Below are positions 1 through 8,300 of a stretch of 16,496 bases of DNA, piece by piece. The notes under the pieces are model-generated. The model saw nothing but the letters and a program-made list of their open reading frames with translations. It was not told the origin of the DNA and ran no database searches. The translations under genes and the position numbers were made by a program. Within the stretch, counting starts at the first letter, position 1. Each line of letters opens with the position of its first letter. Origin of the DNA: JAWUVP01 sp034112285 (lineage in GTDB: Bacteria; Pseudomonadota; Gammaproteobacteria; JABDGN01); assembly GCA_034112285.1 (NCBI GenBank), contig JAWUVP010000005.1, positions 1 to 16,496 on the forward strand, given 5' to 3'.

Positions 1-1769
1 ACCCAATAAGATCTAGAAAGATAATAACGAATACGATCGCGCGCGCCAGTTCCAACCGCATAACACAAATTAAAAGGTGCACAGACAATTTTCCCGGTGC
101 CCCAACGTAAGCTTGTCCAATATTGCCGTAACGAATCAGCAATGCCGGGCCCATATTGAAAGAAACCATAACCAGCAGAAACGGCTGCCACCCAGCCAAG
201 CGCTAGCCCCGTCCCCGGATACCGACGATCCGTAATGTCATTAAACGTTAAGACCGTCATGGTGCCATCAAAAAGCCCACCACAAACACCCATAAATAAC
301 ATCATCGCTCTAGAGAAAGATGACTCATGTAACGACCAGGTAATTCGGGCGCTCCCCAGCAATGCCGGCAGCATCGTTAGCATCACCTGCGTGAGGTTTA
401 ACAAGGCTGAAATAAACCAGCGCATAGGCGAACTTTCAATTAAATTCACACCCGGGACCTCTGTGCCGGCTTGAAAATAAGCTAAATTTGACAATGCCGA
501 CGTGCTCAACAAAAATATAATTTGAAATAACATCCACAACTTAGACGCACCACTTTGCCCCGCTGTTGCCGACGCTAAAAATTTAATGGCCGACACCATG
601 ATACCAATAACCATCGCCCCCATTAAACCATTAGCCAAAATGTTGGTGCCCTCAGGCAGCAAATATTCACTCATCCATTCTGGCGCGCGCGCACCGGTAA
701 TATCATAAAAGTTGTCGTTAAAGCCTTTACCACTCACAATGCCCGATGGAAACGACACGGCAATACCAACAAGCATGCTTAAACCGGTGGCAATAATCGC
801 CCACGCATGATTTTCGCTCTTAATCATTTTCGGCTCCGCGGTGCCAAATAAGGTAAATAACCAAATATAGCCCATGCTGCCGGCGAGTATGCCAGCAATA
901 GACTCCGCCGACCCCTCTGGCAGGGCTTTAATAACCATTGCGCCTTGGGCGAACATTTCCCCGGCATCTTTTAAATAGGTGCCCCCCATAGAAGCCAATA
1001 AGGCATTGGACAGCATGCCAAAACGGCTGATAAAGCGTTTCCAGTTTTTATCTGCAGGGCCTGATGGCGTACCTTGGAAAGAATGTAGCCATTCGTGAAG
1101 CAGCTTCATAGGATCATTGTATTGATCAAAAGGTATGCAATGATCCGCTGAGAAACTATCGCGAGTCTCATACTCATATGGTCTTCCTGCGGCAGGTTCT
1201 TGCTGAGATCTTGCTCTATCCGCATCTTCAAACTCATGCGACCTCCCTGCGGCATGTCTTTTCGGAGTATTCGCCGGAGAAAGACAATAAGTCTCATCAT
1301 CCGACTCACCTGGAGTACAGTCCGCAGAAGCTCCCAAACCAGCATCGCTGCGAACGCTATTGCTGCGCGATAAAGCCCTCTCGCCGGCAAGGCCAGGCCT
1401 TAATTCTGCCTCAGCACGAGGCCCACCAGGTCTCCGAGGGTGCTGAGCTCGAGATTCGGCCAAGCGTGTTTCAAAATCAGTGGGAGGAGGAGCATGAGCA
1501 ACAGGCTCAGCTCTGGAAGGAATACCGCTTAAACTGTTACACAGCTCTACCGTTGCATTCGTATCCATGCAGCAGCGCTTTAACATCACCATTAAAATGC
1601 CACGTAAACGTTCGTTTTCTAGTTCAGCTTTAAAGTGTTTATGAAAATCAAACACGTTGTCAAATTGCTTGCGGGGGTCGTAATTTTTTTTCTTCGCGCG
1701 CACCCATTGGTACACTTTATCTAAAATACGTCCCTCATCACCACCTGTTACACTTGGAAAAAAAAACAT
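1..1769 (-). CDS. Polytopic membrane protein with disordered N-terminal half, candidate effector (partial, C-terminus beyond window)
   Basis: The frame is open from an ATG at 1769 to the left edge, 589 codons without a stop (checked codon by codon). The family is not recognised. Residues 1-80 form a charged, probably helical N-terminal region (KVYQWVRAKKKNYDP near 18-32). Residues 85-215 are Pro/Arg/Ser/Glu-rich and probably disordered, with an imperfect 20-residue repeat (AAGRSHEFE at 173-181, AAGRPYEYE at 193-201). From about 288 there are roughly seven hydrophobic segments: 288-310, 322-345, 376-400, 411-432, 452-472, 486-508 and 519-540. The gene lies downstream of ribF, where ileS commonly sits in related genomes, and has its own PmrA-box-like promoter over the ribF stop. 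A soluble disordered head on a multi-pass body would suit a secreted or membrane effector, but that is inference. The reading frame is well supported; the function is unknown. Confidence 0.8.
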   Translation of the reverse strand, partial: MFFFPSVTGGDEGRILDKVYQWVRAKKKNYDPRKQFDNVFDFHKHFKAELENERLRGILMVMLKRCCMDTNATVELCNSLSGIPSRAEPVAHAPPPTDFETRLAESRAQHPRRPGGPRAEAELRPGLAGERALSRSNSVRSDAGLGASADCTPGESDDETYCLSPANTPKRHAAGRSHEFEDADRARSQQEPAAGRPYEYETRDSFSADHCIPFDQYNDPMKLLHEWLHSFQGTPSGPADKNWKRFISRFGMLSNALLASMGGTYLKDAGEMFAQGAMVIKALPEGSAESIAGILAGSMGYIWLFTLFGTAEPKMIKSENHAWAIIATGLSMLVGIAVSFPSGIVSGKGFNDNFYDITGARAPEWMSEYLLPEGTNILANGLMGAMVIGIMVSAIKFLASATAGQSGASKLWMLFQIIFLLSTSALSNLAYFQAGTEVPGVNLIESSPMRWFISALLNLTQVMLTMLPALLGSARITWSLHESSFSRAMMLFMGVCGGLFDGTMTVLTFNDITDRRYPGTGLALGWVAAVSAGYGFFQYGPGIADSLRQYWTSLRWGTGKIVCAPFNLCYAVGTGARDRIRYYLSRSYW

Positions 1770-1805
1770 TGCCGAACCTTAATACTATATATGATTACTC
1801 TCTAG

Positions 1806-1835
1806 ATAATAAAATCGCAAGGCGCCATATGTAAA
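1806..1835 (-). promoter_or_regulatory. Alternative sigma70-like promoter for the 1769 gene
   Basis: On the minus strand TTTACA (1835-1830) and TATTAT (1811-1806) are separated by 18 bp, about 40 bp upstream of the ATG at 1769. It is a second, simpler candidate beside the PmrA-like site at 1880-1911. Only one may be used. Confidence 0.3.
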
Positions 1836-1857
1836 ACCCATATAACCTCTAATCGAA

Positions 1858-1879
1858 TTCACTGTCTCCCCACAGTGAA
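1858..1879 (-). terminator. Hairpin downstream of ribF
   Basis: TTCACTGT (1858-1865) and ACAGTGAA (1872-1879) form an 8-bp stem with a 6-nt loop. On the minus strand it lies about 30 bp after the ribF stop and is followed by a short, T-poor tract, so it is a weak intrinsic terminator at best. It also lies inside the leader of the 1769 gene if that gene uses its upstream promoter. Confidence 0.35.
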
Positions 1880-1911
1880 AATATAATACAACTTACTTAA
1901 GACTACCTTAA
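1880..1911 (-). promoter_or_regulatory. PmrA-box-like promoter of the 1769 membrane protein gene
   Basis: On the minus strand the sequence cTTAAGgtagtcTTAAG has TTAA half-sites starting at 1911 and 1900, 11 bp apart. A -10-like TATATT (1885-1880) begins 15 bp after the second half-site starts; an overlapping TATTAT begins at 12 bp. The same 11/15 geometry occurs at 5245, 13300 and 14979. The site overlaps the ribF stop codon. It matches the known PmrA consensus of tandem cTTAAtatT half-sites. Factor identity is inferred. Confidence 0.55.
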
Positions 1912-2834
1912 GTAGGCTCATTAATTTGAAAATATTTTTTCGCCACCCCCATATCTCGTTGAATTTGCTCCTTAAGCACCTCAAACGAAGCAAACCGTTG
2001 CTCATCTCGCACTTTATGGCAAAAGACGACTTTTAGAGCAGCGCCGTAAATATCAGCATCAAAATCAAACAAATGCACTTCCAGCAAGCTACGCGTGCCA
2101 TCAACGGTTGGTCGGTTGCCCACATTGGCGACGCCATACACCACCTGGCTGCCAATACCAAAGACCTTTACCGCATACACACCCAGCACCGGGGAGCGAT
2201 GCCGCTCTAAATGGATGTTAGCCGTAGGAAAGCCAATGGTGCGACCGCGTTGTTCGCCATGGGCCACGCTGCCCAGCATGCTATAAGGCCGGCCGAGTAG
2301 ACGCTCGGCAGTAACCAAATCGCCCTCTTCCAGCGCCAACCGAATGCGGCTGCTGCTAATGCGCTCGCCGTACAGGCGCTCAGTGGGCAAATTTTCTACC
2401 GCAAACGCTTCACTCGCCATTGACTGTAACAGCGCGTAATTACCTAAGCGGTTTTTGCCAAAATGAAAGTCGTCGCCAATAAGCAGATAATTTATGTGTA
2501 GGCACTGCTGCAAAATATCTTGCACAAATTGCTCGGCCGGCAAATTCGCTAGCTCGGCGTCAAAAGGCAACACAATAAAGTAATCCACCCCAGTATCGCC
2601 TAGTAAGGCTACCTTTTCTTCTAAACGTGTTAAGCGTGCGGGGGCATTGGCTCCCAAAAAATGCTCTTGCGGGCTGGGCTCAAAGCTCACCACCGCACTT
2701 TGCAGGCCACGCTGCTTAGCTTGGCCAATAAGCGTTTCAAGCAAAGCTTGATGGCCCAAATGCACCCCATCAAAATTGCCAATAGTCGCGGCCAAAGGGG
2801 TGTTGAGTGAGGTTAGATCATTAATAACTTGCAT
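1908..2834 (-). CDS. ribF: Bifunctional riboflavin kinase / FAD synthetase RibF
   Basis: This 308-residue cytoplasmic enzyme phosphorylates riboflavin to FMN and adenylylates FMN to FAD. Length is typical of the family. The N-terminal FAD synthetase (nucleotidyltransferase) domain shows GNFDGVHLGH at 19-28, the nucleotide-binding signature, then GDDFHFGKNR at 120-129 and ISSSRIR at 159-165. The C-terminal flavokinase domain shows GRTIGFPTAN at 197-206 with the PTAN motif, GVANVGNRPT at 234-243 and EVHLFDFD at 252-259. It lies downstream of murJ in the same direction, as in many gammaproteobacteria, but a palindromic element sits between them. The usual next gene, ileS, is replaced here by an accessory membrane protein. 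Nothing in the sequence suggests damage. Confidence 0.97.
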   Translation of the reverse strand: MQVINDLTSLNTPLAATIGNFDGVHLGHQALLETLIGQAKQRGLQSAVVSFEPSPQEHFLGANAPARLTRLEEKVALLGDTGVDYFIVLPFDAELANLPAEQFVQDILQQCLHINYLLIGDDFHFGKNRLGNYALLQSMASEAFAVENLPTERLYGERISSSRIRLALEEGDLVTAERLLGRPYSMLGSVAHGEQRGRTIGFPTANIHLERHRSPVLGVYAVKVFGIGSQVVYGVANVGNRPTVDGTRSLLEVHLFDFDADIYGAALKVVFCHKVRDEQRFASFEVLKEQIQRDMGVAKKYFQINEPT

Positions 2835-2914
2835 AGCGCTATCCTGTTGCGGTTGTTGCTGTAATAACAGTCGACTCTAGAATTATCCAAGGCTCGACCC
2901 CGTTTGACCCGATC

Positions 2915-3079
2915 CGACTTATTTGCAGAGTTGTTGCAAATTAGTCGGCTTTTTCAAAAAAAGTCTGCAAATTGGCGCTAGAAACGCCAAAAACGCAGGT
3001 AAAATGGAGTTTGCAACGCCATTTTGCAGACTTTTTCATGTTTTTTCGACTAATTCGCAATAACTCTGCAAATAAGTCG
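2915..3079. repeat. 165-bp MITE-like palindromic element with 33-bp terminal inverted repeats
   Basis: The left arm at 2915-2947 and the reverse complement of 3047-3079 match at 31 of 33 positions (ends CGACTTATTTGCAGAG). A second inner inverted pair, AAAAAGTCTGCAAA followed by TGGCG, lies at about 2958-2976 and 3018-3036. A perfect hairpin, TTGGCG-ctagaaa-CGCCAA, lies near 2972-2990. There is no coding potential. The element begins 3 bp past the murJ stop and separates murJ from ribF. No clear target-site duplication was seen. It could be a MITE mobilised by a transposase elsewhere, or a REP-like hairpin affecting the murJ 3' end. Confidence 0.75.
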
Positions 3080-3082
3080 ACA

Positions 3083-4606
3083 TTAGCGCCGCAGACGATA
3101 ACCGAGTAAAAACAACAAACCCAAATACGCAGCCGTGCCCATAGCCACCGCCATAAACAAATGGCCAAACCGCGCCTGCCAGCCCCACACAAACCATGCG
3201 CTATCGGCAACGTGCAGCCAAGCCAGCACGGCCCACATGCCCATGCTGGCTAAGCCGACGCGTAAAAGAAACCACAACCAGCTTTTATTGGGTCGAAAAA
3301 TACCGCGCCACCATAGGCAAACAAGCAAACAGAGGCTGTTGGTTAACGCGGCTAATGAAGAGGCTAACGCCAGCCCGGCATGTTGCAGCGGGCCAATTAG
3401 CGCAAAGTTCATCACGACATTCACCGTCAGCGCCGCCACCGCGATTTTAACCGGGGTTTTAATGTCTTGGCGGGCATAAAAGCCAGAGGCCAGCACTTTC
3501 ACCAACATCATAAACGGCACGCCAACAGAGTAGGCAATTAAGGCGCGTTGCGTCATCAGCACGTCGAATTGATTGAACCGACCATAATTAAACAAGCTGG
3601 TGAGCAACGGCCCCGACAGCATGATTAAGCCAATAGCCGCCGGCACGCCTAGCACTAGCACGCTTTGAATGCCCCAGTTCATGGCCTGGCTATACTCGGC
3701 TTCGGCCTTATCGGCATATTTTTTGGCAAGGTGTGGCAGCACCACCGTAGACAGCGCCACACCAAACACGCCCAGCGGAAACATCATGAGCCGCTCGGAA
3801 TTATAGAGCCAAGAAATACTGCCTTTGGGCAAATACGAGGCAAAAACAGTATCGACCAACAAGCCAATTTGCACCACCGACACCCCAAACAAAGCCGGCA
3901 ACATTTGCTTGAGCACCCGCTGCACGCCACTGTCACGCCAGCGCCATTTCAAGCGTGGCAGCAAGTTAATGTGTTTTAAAAACGGATATTGAAAAACCAA
4001 CTGCACAATTCCGCCAATAAATACCCCCCAAGCCAAGGCGGTAATGGGCACCGCTAAATGTGGCGCCAACCACAGCGCGCTGCCAATAATGGCCAAATTC
4101 AAAAACACGGGGGTAAAAGCCGGCCCCGCAAAATGATTGTGGGTGTTCAAAATGCCGCTGGCAAACGCGGTGAGGGAAATAAACAATATATAAGGAAACG
4201 TAATGCGCAGCATATGGCTGGCCAACTCAAAGCGCGAGCCGTCATGGGCAAAGCCCGGTGAGAAAATCATAATCAAAAGCGGCGCCGCAATAACGCCCAG
4301 CAAGGTCACTATAAAGAGTATGCCGCTAAGCGTGCCCGCCACATGATCCACAAACGTTTGCAGCTCATCATGGCCGTGTTGCTGCTTATATTCCGCCAAA
4401 ATAGGCACAAACGCTTGCGAAAATGCGCCCTCGGCAAATAAACGCCGCATAAAGTTAGGAATCTTGAAAGCCACAAAAAAGGCATCCGTCAGCCCTGTGG
4501 CGCCAAAAGTATGCGCCACCAGCATATCGCGCACAAAGCCCAAAATACGTGACACAAAGGTCATGCTAGAAAAAACGGCGGTGGATTTGAATAAAGCTCT
4601 GCGCAT
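3083..4606 (-). CDS. murJ: Lipid II flippase MurJ (MviN)
   Basis: A 507-residue inner-membrane MOP-family flippase that moves lipid-linked peptidoglycan precursor across the membrane. The N-terminus MRRALFKSTAVFSSM followed by SRILGFVRDMLVA, and the segment DAFFVAFKIPNFMRR near 41-55 followed by LFAEGAFSQAFVP, are MurJ hallmarks. About 14 hydrophobic segments follow. The ATG at 4606 is chosen because it gives the family-typical N-terminus and length (E. coli MurJ is about 511 aa); a longer frame reaches a TTG at 4663 but adds an atypical leader. The gene would normally lie divergent to rpsT, but about 4.1 kb now separates them. Its first 15 codons and upstream region are repeated at 8805-8939. 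The stop abuts the palindromic element at 2915-3079. Confidence 0.96.
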   Translation of the reverse strand: MRRALFKSTAVFSSMTFVSRILGFVRDMLVAHTFGATGLTDAFFVAFKIPNFMRRLFAEGAFSQAFVPILAEYKQQHGHDELQTFVDHVAGTLSGILFIVTLLGVIAAPLLIMIFSPGFAHDGSRFELASHMLRITFPYILFISLTAFASGILNTHNHFAGPAFTPVFLNLAIIGSALWLAPHLAVPITALAWGVFIGGIVQLVFQYPFLKHINLLPRLKWRWRDSGVQRVLKQMLPALFGVSVVQIGLLVDTVFASYLPKGSISWLYNSERLMMFPLGVFGVALSTVVLPHLAKKYADKAEAEYSQAMNWGIQSVLVLGVPAAIGLIMLSGPLLTSLFNYGRFNQFDVLMTQRALIAYSVGVPFMMLVKVLASGFYARQDIKTPVKIAVAALTVNVVMNFALIGPLQHAGLALASSLAALTNSLCLLVCLWWRGIFRPNKSWLWFLLRVGLASMGMWAVLAWLHVADSAWFVWGWQARFGHLFMAVAMGTAAYLGLLFLLGYRLRR

Positions 4607-4695
4607 AGGCCGATTATCACCAAACCCAGCCAGGAACACAATGCCTGCGTGCAAAAAAGACAAAATTTATCGAAAAATCAGCTAGTTACAAAACC
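4561..4695. repeat. Left copy of 135-bp direct repeat (murJ 5' end and upstream)
   Basis: This stretch matches 8805-8939 with no gaps and two substitutions (at about 4577 and 4611). Weaker similarity continues for about 12 bp. It covers the first 15 codons of murJ plus 89 bp upstream. The two copies bracket the accessory block 4696-8804. The left copy is joined to intact murJ, so it is the functional one. Confidence 0.92.
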
Positions 4696-4699
4696 CTCA

Positions 4700-5184
4700 A
4701 TCCGTGGATAGGATACTTTGGGCTCTGGACCCACCACCACAACAACAGCGCAGTAACCACAGCAACAATCAAAACAATGGGAGTAAATGTACTCGCGATA
4801 TTATCTGCAAGCTTGGCAATGGGCGGTTTGGTCGATAGCCGATTGTCCATGTATTATTACACCATCAATGGGGATTTTTTCTCCCGGCTTAACCCTCACG
4901 ATATCGTTTAGCTGAAGCTCGCCAACCCCCACGGTTTTATCAATATCATCGACCACCAGGGTAGCCTGACTTACTTGCAAAGCCAACAGCCTATCGATGG
5001 CCGCTAAGGTTTTCCCACGCGCGCGTAACTCGAGCAACTGACCTAAATTGACAAAGTCCAGAATCATAATCGCGGCTTCAAAATACACATGCTGCGCAGG
5101 TAACGGCAGAAAACTGGGATAAACACTAACAAGAATCGAATAAATAAAGGCTGCGCTCGTCCCTAAGGCAATGAGCACATCCAT
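4700..5184 (-). pseudogene. Decayed copper-type P1B-ATPase (CopA-like) fragment
   Basis: The frame from 5184 begins MDVLIALGTSAAFIYSI and continues with YFEAAIMILDFVNLGQLLE and VRVKPGEKIPIDGVIIHGQSAID. This is the segment of CopA-like P1B ATPases from a mid-protein membrane helix to the actuator domain. The frame then breaks. In another frame near 4820-4700 comes KPPIAKLADNIASTF and then TPIVLIVAVVTALLLWWW, the region normally found just before the phosphorylation domain. The metal-binding N-terminus, the TGE motif, the CPx helix and the whole DKTG/ATP-binding domain are missing. It is therefore truncated at both ends, with an internal deletion and frameshift. The remnant ends against the murJ direct repeat. 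It cannot transport metal and is a scar of earlier cargo. Confidence 0.85.
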
Positions 5185-5244
5185 TTATAAAAAAAGCTAG
5201 CATTGTGTGCTAATACGTTCTTATCGCCAATTGAACCGTCAGCA

Positions 5245-5276
5245 TTAATATAGGCTTAAGCTTAAGAAGCTATACT
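5245..5276 (+). promoter_or_regulatory. PmrA-box-like promoter of the large HAD-like gene
   Basis: TTAA half-sites start at 5245 and 5256 (TTAATataggcTTAAG), 11 bp apart. The -10-like TATACT at 5271-5276 starts exactly 15 bp after the second half-site. The geometry is identical to the sites at 1880, 13300 and 14979. The predicted transcript starts near 5283, which favours the ATG at 5321 as gene start. A third TTAA at 5262 makes CTTAAGCTTAAG palindromic. Confidence 0.65.
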
Positions 5277-5320
5277 TGGTGTTAACCTTGTTGCTCCTAA
5301 ATAAATGGATAATAAAGAGT

Positions 5321-8300
5321 ATGTGTCCGGTACCCAGTACACTAGATGATAGCTATGAAGAGGTCAGACGACCAGATGAGCACGAAGCCGCTGCCGCAGA
5401 CTCTTCTATAGATATTAGTTTTGAAGCTATAGATTCGTCCGTAGAATACGTTGTGGTTTGGGATTTTTGGGGAGGTTTGACTAGAGCACCAGCACCATCG
5501 CCACAACCAGAGTATGGATATCCCAACCCTGTTTATTCTGGCTATGGGGATCAGAAACCAGGAACCTATTTATGTGAAATTTCTAAATTAAGAGGTGACG
5601 AACAGGGTCGGCGAATCATTAGACGAGTGAAATTCTACCGGATTGTTCTGCAAGTGTTAGAACAATCCGGTGTTATAAATCTACTTGCTGCACCTGAGCT
5701 AGTACAGCCATCTTCGTCAGCATTGCAGAAGTCCAAATTTGAAAATTTATTTGCTTACTTAGAAGACGCCTTTCCAAATCAAAAGATACCCATGCTAGAC
5801 AAAGCTAAAGCTCAAAACATGGCTGCTCCAATTGGCATTTTGGGTAACGGTATAACTTATCAGCAAAGTTTCTATAAATATTATAAATCGCAACATCCGA
5901 ACAAAAAAATAGTCTGGGTCGGAGAAGAAAATCCGTGCCCTCATGATGCGGAAGATGGCTTCCAGTTCGTAACGGCGACAGAGATGCTAGATCATATTTA
6001 TGTCGTATTGAACCACACCATTGGCATGCCAAATGCACTGAGCAAAATGAATTTAGCACTCAGTATCATGGACCCCGAATTAGATCCTGAAACCATTTCA
6101 CTTTTCCTTGTCAATGAAACGGCCAAGAAAAACCGACATATTTGGGATGGAGACTATTCTCGCTGTTATTTAAGGTCGCAGCTTAGGGCGATTGCTTACG
6201 AGCCATTAAATACTCTGACTCATGATAAAAATAAAGATCAGATTTTAAGTTTAAACCACTTAAGAAAAAAGGAAATTGGCGCAACTAAGCTCATCACACT
6301 CTCCGAGTTCGAAACCAAACATTTCCTAAGGAGACTATTACGCATTTGTAAAGGATGCAACCTGGAAACTAAATTACTAGAACAGTTTAATCAACCCAAA
6401 TATACGATGTTTAGAGAATTAATATCGCAAAACGCTGTTATGACCGAAAATGATCTAAACGTATTCCAGATAGAATTACCTGGCAATCTTTCTGCCCAAC
6501 TGAATTCTATTTTGAGCGATCTCATTATTGTTGCCAGCAGATTAGCTCTGATCCCATTAGCAAGAACATTAAGTGAGATATTACAGAGAATCGAGAACGA
6601 AGTTCAAGAACGGCCTACTGTTCAAATTAATTCAGATCAATATCTAAGGGAAATTTTAGGGCATATTTTTGTATTAGAATCCACAACAAACAAAACACCC
6701 TATGAGGAACTGCTTTATCTGCTACTCAGGCGTCTGAAGACGCTTGACTGTACTGAACTAAAAGTTACAGTAACACAGGGCAAAGTCACCCCCGTGGAAA
6801 TTATTGATTTAAAAAGATTTGGCTATCTACACTTTGCAGCTAGGCACAAGCCCGAAAAGCTAAAAATGACCTTTTTAAATCTGATAGAAAATTTGACCGA
6901 ATATATATCTAAATTCAATGGAGAGCGCGTAACATATAAAAATTTAAATGGAGAGCGCGTAACATATATAAATTTAGATGAGCTATACACTGACCTGAAG
7001 CATAGCAAGGCACCTTTTACAGAAACGATAGCCAAGTGGTGCTTAGAAGAAATTTTAATTCACCTTGATTTTTTAAGGCCTATCATATTAAATCCCACGA
7101 GTATCGGCAGTGATACTATATTATGTCAGCGGCTACATGAATTTTTACTAAAACAATTGAACAGCCGAGACTATTTCATCCTGAAGCTTATTATCAGCAA
7201 CCAACCAAGGCTTCTGCATTTTGGTGATTTAACAGCCTTTGCTGAAGCCATTGAGCTGAATACCTGCCCTAAATCGCTCATGCTAAACTTTATTAAACTA
7301 TTTCTTTTTGAAACTATAACACTTAAGGTTAATAACATACTGAAGCATTTGGAATGCAGAACAGGTGACACGCTTTCATATCAAGAAACAAGATTTTATT
7401 TACAATGGCTCGTCGAAGTTATCGAACAAGATTTTCAAGAACGTAGTGACCGCAGACACAAGCAAAAGCTATTAGACACTCTAAATTCTGATTTTTATAA
7501 TAAGTTAGCCGGCTATGTATCGCCAAACTTCCCATTATTGGCTAATGATTTAAATAGCTTCGTTATGTTGCCTATTGCGACACCTAAACTCCCGTACGCC
7601 AATGATAATGTTTATAAGCCTAGGCTACAAAATGGATGTTCCAAAGGAATAATAGAATTTTTACACGTCCAATTAGCAATGATATCGTGTAAGGTGGAGG
7701 AAGAATCTAAACTGTTAGTTCAAGAGCTCCGTATGATACCTCATAATAAGCTTACAGTTGAACAAACAAAATTTTATCTACAACAGCTAATACAACTTTT
7801 ATTATTAGATAAACATATAGCACACACCATAGTCCACCCTTCAATGCAAAGAGTACTTGCCATTTTTAACAACCCAGCAAATGAAACGTTACGCAAGTTT
7901 ATATCAGACGCCGACGCAGTGACTATCAACGATCTCTATAGCTTCATTGCTCAAGAAATAGCCAATGCCGATCTCCCCCCCGGCGCAAATCGAATGTTTG
8001 CAGGTGAAATTAGAACCATGCAGAAACGCAGAAGCATCACACACGGCATATACTCTAAAACAATGGTGCGCATGTTATTGAGGGAGTTAATAAGTAAACT
8101 ACCGGAGCAACACAAACATCTTACTAATATTGACGAAGCCCTACTTGATCCAACGCCAAAACCATTACAGACCTATCCTGTAACACACCTGTCCTATGCA
8201 GACACGAGATATTATCTACGCTGGATGTTAATGCCATTTTTTGTAACGTTCCAAGAGAATCGTCTATACCGAGACGCGGATATAGGTAAATATCCGCACG

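Noticed and set aside
1178..1633. 151-codon plus-strand frame
   Set aside because: It is antisense to the 589-codon frame, in its low-complexity linker, and has no recognisable domain or ribosome site.
1894..1914. TACTTAAG/CTTAAGTA hairpin read as the ribF terminator
   Set aside because: The palindrome is produced by two TTAA half-sites in the PmrA-like arrangement with a -10 at the same offset as three other genes, so a promoter is the better reading. A terminator role is not excluded.
4607..4663. 19-residue N-terminal extension of MurJ from a TTG
   Set aside because: The ATG at 4606 gives the family-typical N-terminus and length; the extension starts at TTG and has no good ribosome site.
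5276..5320. TTG start for the large gene, adding 15 residues
   Set aside because: The TTG overlaps the predicted -10 TATACT, so it would not be transcribed; the ATG at 5321 follows the predicted transcription start by about 38 nt.
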